The position numbers were made by a program, and so were the translations under genes. The notes under the pieces are model-generated. The model searched no databases and was not told the origin of the DNA. It worked only from the letters and a program-made list of their open reading frames with translations. DNA of 64,000 nt, from assembly GCF_008728515.1 (NCBI RefSeq), contig NC_044988.1:36435159-36499158 (forward strand). The letters are read 5' to 3'. Shown piece by piece: positions 1 to 10,653 of the stretch (position 1 is the stretch's first letter; every line of letters begins with the position of its first letter). The stretch is from Papio anubis (taxonomy: Eukaryota > Chordata > Mammalia > Primates > Cercopithecidae).

Positions 1-1349
1 ATTCTCAGTGTGATCTTGGTAGCATTCTCAAATTGTCCTCATTGTTAATCCAAATTCTCCAAATGGAGCTGTTTTCCATGGAGTTAGGTTGTGGGGATTT
101 TCTCATAATGCCACCTTCACACTGCTGCCTGTTGCATAAGTCTCTCACTTTCTTCTTGATGTTTGGAAAGCATATAGTGAAGTGAGGAGAGAGACAGGGA
201 GGTTATGACTGGTTAGTTGTAGCACTCATACACTGATTACCTGAAAGGTTTTGCAGGGCTTACTAGCTTTGCCTTTTAGGAGACAGCTTCCCTTACATGC
301 CACCTTCTTCAGTAACCTTTGGCTCTCTTGTAGACACAGGTTTAAGGAATCATACTGTTGATTCTTAAAGCTATTTAAACAAGATGGCCTTGTGGATGCT
401 GAAGATCCTGCTAAATGTGCCACTTTTGATCTCAGCTCAGCTGGGAAATCTCTGCTTTTGTACAAACTTGGGAAAAATCAATACAAGTGGCTGTGAGATA
501 CTGAAATTAATCCCCCCTCACCCCTTTCTTTTCCTTACATGCCATCTGATTGCTGCTGAGATAAAAATGGGGCTGTTTGGTTTCATGGAATATTTTACAG
601 TACTAGGGACAATGGAAATCATTGTTCTCTTTTGGAGAAAAGTGAATGCTAATTCCTGAGTTATTCAGATAATGAAGGCAAAAGCTTAGTTTCTGAAAGA
701 CCTAAGGGTTGTATGGTTTGAGAAAAAGGATCCCATGGAGGGTATTTGTTGTGACATCTCTCCAACCTCCCTGAAATGTGAGGAGCAGGAGGGAGAGAGT
801 TATGGGTTTCTCACGAACTAATGAGACTCTCTACGCACTGACCTCTAATACAACTCATTGAAAGTATCCCTTTTCACAGCATGTTTACACAGTGACTATT
901 TGGCTGTTAAGCAAATACAGTATTTAACAGGCCCGGAGTGGACTGCTTACATGAGAGCCTGTAATAATCAGAAGGGGAGACCATGCCAGAATATTAAAAA
1001 ATTAATACGTGGCTTAGACAAGCAATGATCCTTGAAGAGAACAACAGTTTATGGAAGACAAGACAAACGCCACCTGCCACAGTGACTCCAGGGGAAGATC
1101 CAGGCTGTAGTCTCCTCTGGAGCAAAAGCAGTTTTCCAGTATCTTGAACAGCCAGCTGAGGTGGAACGCTGGAAAAATGAGTCAACTATCTGGTTGTTCC
1201 CTGGGTGGTCATCTTCCACATCACTGGGGAAGACACTGTGCAACTTATAACAGCTGCTATTTTCACACCAGCAAGTTTACTCCCAGTTTCTGTGGCACCC
1301 TATAGATCTGTGTGGAACCTTAGAAGGCTCTGTGAGCATCATATTTGTC
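1..1349. other. Low-copy sequence, nothing recognised
   Basis: I recognise no repeat or exon here. The longest frame is 91 codons (384-659, plus strand); its product is hydrophobic and resembles no family I know. No splice-site-framed frame or GC-rich promoter stands out. Confidence 0.5.
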
Positions 1350-1550
1350 ATTTATTGTGTGCTTATTGTATACCAGGCCATGTATTCAAGTGCCTTATGT
1401 CATTTTAAGTGATATTATGTCATACAATTCCAATGAGAGGTGTGTGTGTGTTTGGAATTTCCATTTTATAGAAATGGTAGCCCAGAGAGGACAAGTGACT
1501 TGTTCAAGGTCACACAGCTTTTAAATGATGAAACTAAGATTCAAACATGA
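1350..1550 (-). mobile_element. MIR-type SINE fragment
   Basis: The core 'ccattttatagaaatggta...agaggacaagtgac' followed by 'caaggtcacacagc' (about 1465-1520) is the reverse complement of the MIR core. The part before it (1350-1400) fits the MIR or L2 tail. It is an old, diverged tRNA-derived SINE relic with no coding role. Confidence 0.6.
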
Positions 1551-2294
1551 TTCTTTCTGTTCCAAAGCCATTGAATTAGAATACTCACTATACTGTGATC
1601 GGAGGAATCACATATAGTTGCTGGACAGCCAACTTTTTATAAGCAAATCATTGTGGGGGCACAAACCTGATAAAGAATGTCAGCTTTGGTGATCCCCCAG
1701 GGATGGAAGCCCTTATAAGATGACATGGATCTCCCTGATCTTTGCCACTGCCACAGTGTCCACAGAAAAGCAGATATTTGAGACAGTATTTGTTGATTTG
1801 AGATGTTTGATTTCTAAACCTAATCCTAGTATGATACAACTTAGATGAAACAGTGAAAATTTATAACATATCACCATTCTAAAGCTGGGGATAATCATGA
1901 GGGAGCAAAAATACTTACATATAAATACTCCCAGGTAAGACACCTTTCTGTTACTTAATTCAGATCCTTGACTTCATTTTACCAATGGGGTATGGGTGAT
2001 GTGTAGAGACACACAACTGGATCCCCAAATACAGCTCCAAAAGAGAACTGGAGAGTGACAGGGAAAGGTAATCTGGAGCTTTGGGGCCAGGGAGAGCAGA
2101 TTTGGTGCAGCTGGGATGATGAATAGATCAGCGCTGTGGAGAGGAAAAGAGAATCCATTAGATATTAGTTGTGTCATAACCGTTTAAGCTTTTTCAGAGC
2201 TGAGTTTTGTTTTCTGAGGAATGTGGCCCTTTTAGAATTTTCCCATGAGGCATCCAGATTATTTGGATTATTGAAAAAAATGCTACACCACCAT
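1551..2294. other. Low-copy sequence, nothing recognised
   Basis: About 0.75 kb without a recognisable repeat or convincing reading frame. Frames on the minus strand (1648-2177) are short, overlap one another and carry no motif. Confidence 0.5.
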
Positions 2295-2440
2295 GTGCAC
2301 AGCATTTTACAGTTGAGAAAGCTTGATCCTCACAATAACACCATGATGTAGGAGGAGAGCTATAATCAAGCTCATTTCACAGATGAATTCATGGAAGTTT
2401 AGAGGGTTTTCTTCAATCACACAGCTTTTAAAAAGCCACA
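2295..2440 (-). mobile_element. MIR-type SINE fragment
   Basis: 'gatcctcacaataacaccatga' near 2325 and 'catttcacagatgaattcatgg' near 2375 line up with the antisense MIR pattern of 'cctcacaacaaccctatga' then 'cattttacagatgagg'. 'caatcacacagctttta' near 2417 completes it. Strongly diverged. Confidence 0.55.
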
Positions 2441-3888
2441 GCAGCATAAGAACACTAGAACACCTTAAAGATACGGCATATTGGGTCAATCTAATGGTTT
2501 ACCCCCACCAAATATTTCATTTTAACTCTTCAGAGCCAGAGAGATTTCGTAAAGGAGGTGGCAGCTGCCTCTGTTAACATCAAAAATTGGGAATTCATCC
2601 CAACACTCTGAACCTCTCTCTGGCAACTGGCAAAAGATTGGGCATTTGAAATTTTTTCAAACCCTTCTTGAAACTATTTACATTTCTTGGCTTGTTCAAC
2701 TTGTGGAGAGTAACAAGTTCCACATGTTTACCACCTGCTGTGTGAAGGAGTACTTCCTTTGGTTATTATTCTAAATGACTGCTTTCCAGGCCTAAGTGCT
2801 CCCCTACTCAAATTCCCTTCTCAACTGGTTATCGTCCCCAGGAAGCAATGTCTGTCTGGCTCACAGCCTCTGGCCTGCACACTTCTGCTGCTGTGGAGGT
2901 GTGCCTGATGGTTGTATCTTCAGCATCACAGCATGAGGAAGTATGGGGGATTGCTTTTAGGGTGCAAACACTGCCTATGTGCTGGAAAAAAATAAATTGG
3001 AATCCAGGCTTTTCTCCCAAATGCTCTGATAGCTTGAAAACTGAAGCAAAGATTGCCATTATGAAACTTTTGCCTTTCTCGTGCCTATGTCCTTTTGAAA
3101 ACCTTCACTGTCCTAAGGAATTCCACGCTAGTCCAAATGAAAGAACTGCAAAATCATACTTGCATGAATGTACTATTCTGGTTTGAATCCTTTCTAGTGA
3201 CTGACCTTGCTAATGTGAACATGTTCATATGGTTAAGATTAATGAGTCAATTATTTTTATACAAGCTATCCCTCATGTAGGCTGTTTTCCTTGACTTGAC
3301 TATGTTAATTAATAAAAAGCATTCAATCCTCTTTATTGGAGTTTGTGGTTAATCAGGTGCAATTATCAATAAAAGTATGGTGAATGTCTGTGTGCTCAGG
3401 CACCACTAATGAAAATAGGATATATTTAGCTATGAAGAGAAATCTTAAAGTTCCTCTTCGGTGAGTGTTTCCAGAAAGAAATAAGGCTATAGATCTTGGA
3501 AGGCAGAAGCTGCCATTATAAATATAGTTGTGTTTTTAATTAAATAAATACTGAAACAAATGTGATTGAATATGAGATAATCCATTCATGTGGATATTAT
3601 TTCATGCCATGCTTTAATTAATGCTTCCTGGGGCTTGGCCTGGCTCTTGCTAGTTGGAGAGTGGAGTAGGCAAATATATCTGCTATAAACACACAAAGGC
3701 TTGCATGCAATCAGTCTACCTGCACTAGAGCTCCAAAATGACAGCATTACTTTAGGAAAGTCCAAAATTAAAAAAAAAAACAAACTTAAAGTTACAGAAA
3801 AATTTAGGGGACAATTGTTTACATCAATGTGTTTTTGATTGTTGTATTGTAGAAAGTTGTAAAGGAACGAATACACATAAAGCAGTTT
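2441..3888. other. Low-copy sequence with an AT-rich homeodomain-like stretch
   Basis: About 2690-2790 ('aacaagttccacatgttta', 'gtgaaggagtacttccttt') resembles an ancient interspersed repeat that I cannot name. About 3290-3540 is AT-rich with TTAATTAATAAA and AATTATCAATAAA cores, of the type seen in conserved enhancers. The 112-codon frame at 2848-3186 has no recognisable domain. Confidence 0.4.
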
Positions 3889-4186
3889 GCTCCTGGTGCG
3901 GTGGCTCATGCCTGTAATTCCCAACACTTTGGGAGGTTGAGGTGGGGTGGATCACCTGAGGTCAGGAGTTAGAGACCAACCTGGCCAACATGGTGAAACC
4001 CCATGTCTACTAAAAATGAAAAAGTAGCCAGACATGGTGGTGGGTGCCTGTAATCCCAGCTATTTGGGAGGCTGAGGCTGGAGAATCACTTGAATCTGGG
4101 AGGCAGAGGTTGCAGTGAACCATGATTGTGTCACTGCACTCTAGCCTAGGTGACAGAGTGAGATTCCATCTCAAAAAAAAAAAAAA
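3889..4186 (+). mobile_element. Alu element, AluS-like, sense
   Basis: A full-length Alu with 'ggtgcggtggctcatgcctg' at the 5' end, two arms, the 'tactaaaaatgaaaaagtag' mid A-rich region and a 14-A tail (4173-4186). The left arm reads 'gaggtcaggagttagagacc', as in AluS. It has lost most CpGs. Flanking target duplications are not clear. Minus-strand frames over it are Alu shadows. Confidence 0.93.
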
Positions 4187-4909
4187 GTGCTTAGTAACTG
4201 GCATACTGCAAATAGTTACAATGTTATTATCTTCATTATTCTTACTAATGTTCCTTTAAACACGGCCTCTCTTAGAACTCTTAATATCTAATTTGGTCAT
4301 TATCATTTGTCAGGGATACAACTTTTATATGAAAACCAAGGTTAAGGACAGTTTCATTTTTAGACTGCGACGGTTAAGAGTTTCAAGACCTCCCTTTAAA
4401 AAACAAGTTGATTTGATGACTTCCTGGACTTGTGAGCTTAGTGAATGGTCTGTTTGCCTTAGTCTAGGTCAAAATATTAGAGACTTCTAAATGAGTTTTT
4501 CAGACCTTGAGTATTTACAAATTTTGAAATGTCATTTTCAATAGTATTTCTACAACGAGGCTGTTCCTACATAAATGCAAAGTAATTAACTGCCCTCGAA
4601 TTTTTACACCTGCCTGCTGCCATTGAAATTATCTTAATTAAGGACAATGATTCATTGCTCCGGTAGAGCTAAGTCATGGCACTGTTCTGGAAACAAGATA
4701 TTTAAATTATTCGGAGATGTAAATAACTGCTACTAGGACCTTTCCTGGCTGTACTTTGATGGGAAAGGAAAAGAGAGGACGATAAGAAGCCAAAAAGGAA
4801 TTTGGGAAGCTGATGACAAACCTCACGAACTTTATAAGACCTGTTCACAATATCTCCAGAGAGGCAGCAATGCCAAAGAGAATGAAAAGCTTCCTGTGAT
4901 TTTGCTTCT
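4187..4909. other. Low-copy sequence, possible conserved noncoding element
   Basis: No repeat is recognised. About 4600-4700 contains TTAATTAAGG, ACAATG and TGATTCA within 25 bp (homeodomain, SOX and AP-1-like cores), a density seen in vertebrate enhancers. This is inference only, because conservation cannot be measured here. Confidence 0.3.
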
Positions 4910-5100
4910 TCAACAGGTATTCACTGAGGACCACTCTGGGCCAGGGAGGGTGCCAAGTGCTGGAACTATAACAATAAAGAATTGGTGAAGTTCCTGCCCT
5001 CAAGGGGCTTATAGTTTATCAGAGGTGGATGGGATGGACATCTAACCAAATGAACACATAAGGTAGAGCAGTGCGAAGCATAGCAGGGCTCCGTGGGAAG
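4910..5100 (-). mobile_element. L2 LINE 3'-end fragment, antisense
   Basis: 'tattcactgaggaccactct' followed by 'gtgccaagtgctggaactat' and 'cctgccctcaaggggcttat' (about 4918-5010) matches the reverse complement of the L2 3' untranslated end. It is an old, 5'-truncated LINE relic. Confidence 0.6.
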
Positions 5101-5714
5101 AATTGATTTTACATGGTGCCAGAGTGGTGTGCTGCAGTCAGCTTGCACCAGCTTGTAAGAGTTGACTGTGCACATGTCTTCCCAAGTATGTGTTCAGTGA
5201 TATCATGGTGTTAGCTTAAAAGCAGCCATGAGGAGACTATAGGACAGAAATTGGCAAACACTACTACTGAGGGCTTTTCTTCCCCCCAGAGAACCAGCCG
5301 TGAGATTTTCACTAGCCTAGTCTCGCCTGGAGTGGGGAAAGACTGTAGAAGAAGAAGTGGTATAAAGAAAGGTGTTATAGAGAAAGGTAGTATTGGGCTG
5401 AGTCTTGCAAAACAGTTAGAGAAAATAGCCACTGTTGGATTTTTTAGGAGAGGAATTTGAAGGTTTTAAAATTTTTTTTGCAAGGAGGGTAGGATTTTTT
5501 TTTTTTCTGAAAAGATGGGGAACAGTGGAACTTGCTTCAGATATTTCTAACGATTTTATACTCTAGCCAATGTTTTAATCATCTGTTTTCTGAGGTCAGA
5601 CTCTGGGTTTTATTTATTTTTGTATATATACATCCTTAAACATGATGAACACATAATGAGTGTTTATTGTATAAATGGATAATGTTGATATTCCTCATAC
5701 CTCTTCAATTACCT
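5101..5714. other. Low-copy sequence, nothing recognised
   Basis: No repeat or exon is recognised. Short frames overlap on both strands (5211-5460) with no motif. Short T-runs occur near 5469-5480 and 5498-5506. Confidence 0.5.
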
Positions 5715-5885
5715 ATCTAGATGAAGTCAACCATTTTCATGAACCATTTGCCAAGCATTGTGCTAGGCAATCTATAACTTTATATATACATTCTGCAGAA
5801 AAAACTAACATGGAGAGGGTAAAGAATTTGTTCAAGGTCATAGAGCTCATAGCAGTAGAAGCAATATTCAAACCACTTTGGTTCC
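5715..5885 (-). mobile_element. MIR-type SINE fragment
   Basis: 'ccatttgccaagcattgtgc' (5745) and 'ggtaaagaatttgttcaagg' leading to 'tcatagagctcatagcagta' (5818-5860) follow the antisense MIR order. Diverged relic. Confidence 0.5.
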
Positions 5886-6393
5886 AAACCTCACAATTTT
5901 TCAACTGTTCCATATTTCCTTTCAAATCGGGGCCATTTTTTTACATGGGAATGAGGAGTGAGTAGAGACACTAAGTATTTTGGGAGTGAGAGATCATCAG
6001 GGGCTGGGTAGATGGTCTTTAGCTTGGGAATTACTGGTTTAGGTGACAGTACATTCTCTCTACTAGATTCCTTTGGTGACATTTACGTTGGCACCCTGTC
6101 GGATCTATGATAACCTTTTCTATCAACTCCTAATCTGAAATGCAGTTTGACACACTTATGCAGTACAGCAGAAAGCTGAAAAATGAGTTTGGATTTCTTT
6201 TCCTATCCCACCCTCAATTCAGTTACCACAAAAAGATCTATCAGATCAAAACACTTTATCTCCCTATCTCCAGGAAAAATGTCAAACAAAAATATTTGGA
6301 GATAATCTTGGATGTGGTGCACCTGAGTACTGCATCCAAAGACCAAATTTGACAGGTGTGGTTTAGGATTACCTATAAGTCAAAAATGGAATA
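5886..6393. other. Low-copy sequence, nothing recognised
   Basis: About 0.5 kb without recognisable repeat, exon or regulatory structure. The 70-codon frame at 6140-6352 has no motif. Confidence 0.5.
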
Positions 6394-6918
6394 CAGTAGA
6401 TGCCATTTCTTTGAAGTTTTGTTTTCTGCAGTTTGTTAGCTGTGATCAACTGCAGTCCAAGATTATGAAATGAAAAAATCCAGAAATAAAAAATATGTAA
6501 GTTTTAAATTGCACGCCATTCTGAGTAGAGTGGTGAAATCTCCTGCCATTCCACTTTGTCCTACCCAGGGCGTGAATCATTCCTTTGTCTGGCATCATCT
6601 ACCCTGTATAGACTATTGCCCATTAGTCACTTAGCAGCCATCTTGGTTATCACGTTGACTGTTGGGATATCTCACTGTTTGTGTTCTAGTAATCCTTGTT
6701 TTACTTAATGACCCCAAAGCATGAAAGTATTTAAGCTGGCATATTGTTACTATATTTTATATGTTGTGCTAATCTTTTACTGTGCCCAATTTATAAATTA
6801 GACTTTATCCTAGGTATGGATATGGGAAAAAATGTAGTATAGATAGGGTGCTTTCTGTAGTTTCAAGCATCCACTGGCCATCTTAGAATGTATCTCCCTG
6901 GATAAGGGGGTTCTACTG
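6394..6918 (+). mobile_element. Tigger-family (Tc1/mariner) internally deleted DNA transposon
   Basis: Terminal CAGTAGA at 6394 is mirrored by TCTACTG at 6912-6918, and the left end follows a TA dinucleotide (6392-6393), the expected mariner target. Internal text such as 'aaattgcacgccattctgag', 'cattagtcacttagcagcca' and 'cttgttttacttaatgaccc' matches the Tigger 5' region. 'gaccccaaagcatgaaagta' (about 6711) is the decayed start of a transposase gene, and most of the transposase is missing. 'cctggataagggggttctac' is the right end. Subfamily (Tigger3/4-like) is uncertain. Confidence 0.78.
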
Positions 6919-8440
6919 AATTAAATGTTGGCACTTTAACAACTTGCTTCATGCTACTTAACTCTTATTATGACCTCTGAGTGAGACTGTGCCCTATATT
7001 GATTTCCAGTCTTCAGACTAAGACATTAGCTTTTTCTTCTCAAATAATAATGAAATAACTTATCCTTCTTGTGTCCTCAACCCAAAATTCTCACCATGGT
7101 GGAGAATACAGAAGTAAATCTGCACATACGTAAATTTTTTTCAAGTGAGAGATACAAACCCTGCTGGAGAAGGGTTTATATTTAGACACTGCCATTTTAT
7201 AAATACCTGTAGGTGGAAGACCACGTGGGTATTACCAGGTCACCAGTAATTAAAGGAGGAGTGATAAGATCCCCTTATGTTACCCTGCACTAATAGAGTT
7301 CTTGGCTGGAAACAACCAAAGCCTACTCTGGTCAATTTAAGGGAAAAATGAATTTCTTAGAAAGTAATGGGGTAGCTCGTGAAATTGAGGAAGGTTGAAC
7401 AACAGGTTTAGGAAGTAATCGAGGGAGGCAAGGCATGGATGAGGCAGAGTCCCAGGAGAGTTCTGCTGAGGACACATTCATTGCCAGCTGGAGACCCCAC
7501 CCCTGCTGGCCCTGGCCAGCAGACTCTCCCCATGCTGCTGGGCTCTGCTTGCCTTGGACATTTGCTGCCCTGCCTCTGGGTCCTCTACTGCACCAAAGCT
7601 ACCATGAAAAATCTCTGACCGATTCCACATCCTTCCCTCAAAGATCTGTGGTCTGGGTGGGAGCATCTGAGTGGCTACGCTGTCACAGGGCCACACTCTG
7701 CCTTCTTGGGAGGAGGGAGAGGGACCATCTGTCTTTTTCTGACTCCCCCAGTAGGAAGTGAACTCGGTCTCCTACCGTTTCTGTGATTTGCCCAAATCCG
7801 GAGGGGCGTTTAGATACTGAGCAGAACTAAGTGATGGATGTTCCTCTAGACACCTAGTTTTAGCATAGAAATGTGCCTAAAGGAAGCTGACATAGCCTCA
7901 TTTGAATGGAACACTGTTCAAACAACGCATGCTGTTACACTAATGTCAATGATTCTAATTATGACATTTATGTTTCAAAATACATGGCCCTCCTGAACCT
8001 GTTATTTACACAAAGTGAATTTGTCCATGGTCTGGGTTTGTCTGACTCCAGCGAGAATGCTCACATGCCAGCTGACTTCTTTCTCACTGTGTGGCGTGGC
8101 TATGCAATTCAGAAGATGTAAAGAGGTTTTCCCTGGCTTTCAGCCTCCCTATCTATTTTGATCATGGAGGTTAATAATGCTGAAAAGCACTCAGAGTATA
8201 TAAGGCCGCTGAGGAAATGAGAGCTCTATGTTTTATGGCTGAGACATGACTGGTAATGTATCTGCCAGGAAAGTCGCCATTCAGAATGCAGCAATGAATA
8301 CTAGATTCCATCAATCCTTAGCCATTTCTCCCTTCCCCCACCCTACGTGTCGTCTTGCTTCTCACATGGGAAGGGACCACTTGGAGCTGAGATCTGAGCA
8401 CGCTGGTAGTTTTTCTCTGTAGGACTCTGCCAGGGATGGG
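6919..8440. other. Low-copy sequence with a possible old repeat
   Basis: About 7285-7760 ('acaaccaaagcctactctgg', 'aatggggtagctcgtgaaat') resembles an old interspersed repeat whose name I cannot recall. The 108-codon frame at 7435-7761 lies inside it and is probably chance. The rest shows no repeat or exon. Confidence 0.35.
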
Positions 8441-8615
8441 CAGTGGCTTACCACCCTGGCTGTACATTGGAATCACCTGGGAACTTTTAAAAATCCCAGT
8501 GCCCAGGTCACACATGAAACCAATTAAATTAGACACTTGGGGAGGAACCCGGGTGTCAGTATTTTTGAAAGCTGCCCGGATGGTTCCAATGTGCATGCAA
8601 GATTGAGAATCACTG
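8441..8615. mobile_element. MER5-type hAT (Charlie) non-autonomous transposon
   Basis: It starts CAGTGGCTTACCACCCTGG and ends GATTGAGAATCACTG, the degraded terminal inverted repeats of MER5. The body includes 'acattggaatcacctgggaa' and 'ccaattaaattagacacttg'. Length is 175 bp against about 180-190 bp for the family. The 8-bp target duplications have decayed. Confidence 0.8.
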
Positions 8616-8709
8616 TAGCTCAATCCCCTAAACTCTACATGAACCAGCCTTGCCTCAGAACAAGCAGGCAGTAGAAATGGAAACTTTCCACTACCCCCTC
8701 CCCCAGTCC

Positions 8710-8733
8710 TTTTTTTTTTTTTTTTTTTTTTTT
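8710..8733. repeat. Mononucleotide run, T24
   Basis: A run of 24 T with no Alu or L1 body attached on either side. It is probably length-polymorphic. Confidence 0.95.
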
Positions 8734-8774
8734 GCAGGATTTAAGCGGTTATTCCTGAGACAAGTGTGATGTGG

Positions 8775-8960
8775 TACAACAAACATGGGCTTGAATTCCA
8801 GTTTTCTAGCTGCGAGTCCTAGGGAGGTTATTTTAGCACTCTGGCCTTCAGCTTCCTCACCTGTAGTAAATTCTGCCTTAAAGTGTTGGGAGGATTCAGG
8901 AAGCAATTTTACTTCAGTTTCTTAGTGCAGTACCTGTTCCACAGTAAGGGTTTAATAAAT
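8775..8960 (+). mobile_element. MIR SINE, sense
   Basis: Sense MIR order: 'cttgaattccagttttctagctg', then 'cagcttcctcacctgta' near 8850, then 'gtgttgggaggattcagg' and finally 'cagtaagggtttaataaat' near 8942. Nearly the whole MIR body is present. Confidence 0.72.
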
Positions 8961-8984
8961 CCCAGCCAGTCTTACTGTTGTGCA

Positions 8985-9140
8985 GCCCTTAGAGCTTTCA
9001 GAGCATGTTTGTATCTACTGTTTCACTAGATTCTCCCCCCACAATCCTTTGCCATAAGCTAGTTTGGAATTTATCATCCCATTTTAGAGGTGAAGATGCT
9101 AACATCCAGAAAGGGTGAATATTCTTTCCTGGGCGCACAG
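8985..9140 (-). mobile_element. MIR-like fragment
   Basis: 'catcccattttagaggtgaa' (9075) and 'ccagaaagggtgaatattct' resemble the antisense MIR core, with weaker matches around them. It lies next to a sense MIR in the opposite orientation. Confidence 0.45.
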
Positions 9141-9464
9141 AACTTCTCACTTGGACATTGTCTCAATGAAGAGGTAAGCAGGGAAGTTTCTTTTCTGCTG
9201 CTGACTTGGCCAGGCTTAGGGGCCTCTGATCTTCAATATACTACCTGCTTCATGTCCAGAATCCAAGCAGCAAGTGTCCAAGGAGATCAAGGAACTGGCC
9301 AAAATGTCACAAGGGACAACTTGATTGTCAGCTCCCTCAGCCTCTATTTTGTTTCCACCTTTCCAATCCTTACCCTGGTCAAAGTCTGCTTTCAGGGAAA
9401 GTATCTGATATCAGTCATTCACACTTTAGTATGAAGTTAGATGGTATAACATTAGAGTGCAAAG
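9141..9464. other. Low-copy sequence
   Basis: Part of a 114-codon plus-strand frame (9090-9434) covers it, but the product shows no domain and its start lies inside a MIR-like fragment. Nothing else is recognised. Confidence 0.45.
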
Positions 9465-9600
9465 AAATCAAATCCATCCACTCATTTGGAAGGTGAGAAA
9501 GTCCAGGTCCAAAGAGGAAAATTACTTAGCATAAATTCACTCAGCGAATTAATGCCAGAGCAGGAGTTATTCTGATTCTCTTCATCCAGTGCTCTTTTCA
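9465..9600 (-). mobile_element. MIR-like fragment
   Basis: 'gaaggtgagaaagtccaggt' then 'gaggaaaattacttagcata' and 'gaattaatgccagagcagga' follow the antisense MIR core, with strong divergence. Confidence 0.45.
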
Positions 9601-9774
9601 AATCAGTTTTCTCAGGGACATTCTCATTTGTTGACTTCTCTCCAATTGTGGACAGATATTTCTCTATTTGAAGGAATTTCTAAAGAAAGATGTACTAAAA
9701 GGACTGAGATTTTTTCTTAGTGTTTCTGAACCTTTTTAACTTCAAGAGGACACAGATGGGCTACATGCATTACT

Positions 9775-10132
9775 TGTTCTGGTTATTCATTGTTATATAA
9801 CAAACTGCCCCAAACCCACAGCTTACTTCCAATAACCTATTTCTCTCATGAATCTGGGGGTTGACTGATGAAGCAGCTGTCTCTCCCTCTCTCTCTCAGG
9901 AGGTAGCTAAACTACCTCCGGTTAGCTAAACTGCTTCCATGGAATCCAAAGGATCCCAGAATGATTGTTGCAAGAGAAACTATTGGAAACTGCATACCCC
10001 TTGCTAACATAGATTTGGACATCATGCAGCATTACTTCCCCCGTGTTCTATTCATTGAGAAAGCTGCAGGTTCAAGGGGGAGGGTCATAGCCTCTATCTA
10101 GTAATGGAAGGAGTGTCAAATTTTCAGACATG
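9775..10132 (-). mobile_element. Old MLT-like LTR fragment
   Basis: 'ttattcattgttatataaca' then 'aactgccccaaacccacagc' at the left, and 'ccccgtgttctattcattga' then 'gaaggagtgtcaaattttca' at the right, match an old MaLR/MLT-type repeat in antisense. A 'ggtagctaaactacctccgg' and 'ttagctaaactgc' near-duplication lies at about 9903-9932. The L1 begins directly at its right edge. Confidence 0.45.
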
Positions 10133-10392
10133 TTTTGTTTTATTTTATTTTATTTTTTTTTCTGTGTTTTGAAATACTTTATTATTTTTAATACTTTTTG
10201 TTCTAGGGTACATGTGCACAACGTGCAGGTTTGTTACATATGTATACATGTGCCACGTTGTTGTGCTGCACCCATTAACTCGTCATTTACATTAGGTATA
10301 TCTCCTAATGCTATCTCTCCCCCACTCCCCCCACCCCACAATAGGCCCTGGTGTATGATGTTCCCCTTCCTGTGTCCAAGTGTTCTCATTGT

Positions 10393-10642
10393 TCAATTCC
10401 CACCTATGAGTGAGAACATGCAGTGTTTGGTTTTCTGTTCTTGTGATAGTTTGCTGAGAATGATGGTTTCCAGCTGCATCCATGTCCCTACAAAGGACAT
10501 GAACTCATCCATTTTTATGACTGCATAGTATTCCATGGTGTATATGTGCCACATTTTGTTAATCCAGTCTGCCATTGATGGACATTTGGGTTGGTTCCAA
10601 GTCTTTGCTATTGTGACTACTGCAGCAATAAACATATGTGTA
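10393..10642 (-). pseudogene. L1 ORF2 C-terminal segment
   Basis: An open minus-strand frame encodes the last 80 or so residues of ORF2p with the motifs TIAKTWNQPKCP and MWHIYTMEYY, and ends in the natural stop at 10393. Loss of the upstream coding sequence to the COQ9 insertion and to older truncation makes it non-functional. The 3' portion is well preserved, which suggests a fairly young L1PA. Confidence 0.9.
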
Positions 10643-10653
10643 CATCTGTCTTT
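10643..10653 (+). repeat. Target-site duplication, left copy (COQ9 retrocopy)
   Basis: CATCTGTCTTT sits at the edge of the antisense poly(A) tail and recurs exactly at 12302-12312. The nick deduced from the right copy (CTTT/AT) resembles the L1 endonuclease site. Confidence 0.9.

Larger units (their letters stand above)
10133..10653 (-). mobile_element. L1PA-type LINE-1, 3' part (left of retrocopy)
   Basis: The T/TTTTA-rich run at 10133-10161 is the antisense poly(A) tail. 'gggtacatgtgcacaacgtg' (10206) begins the L1 3' untranslated region. The ORF2 C-terminus then ends at a stop at 10393-10395. The element continues at 12302 after the COQ9 insertion. The combined L1 length is about 3.9 kb of a usual 6 kb, so it is 5'-truncated. 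Confidence 0.93.

Noticed and set aside
2848..3186. 112-codon frame over unassigned sequence
   Set aside because: A minus-strand frame overlaps it, no motif is present and part of the area resembles an ancient repeat.
7435..7761. 108-codon frame, GC-richer than its surroundings
   Set aside because: It lies in sequence that resembles an old interspersed repeat, with no domain or gene context.
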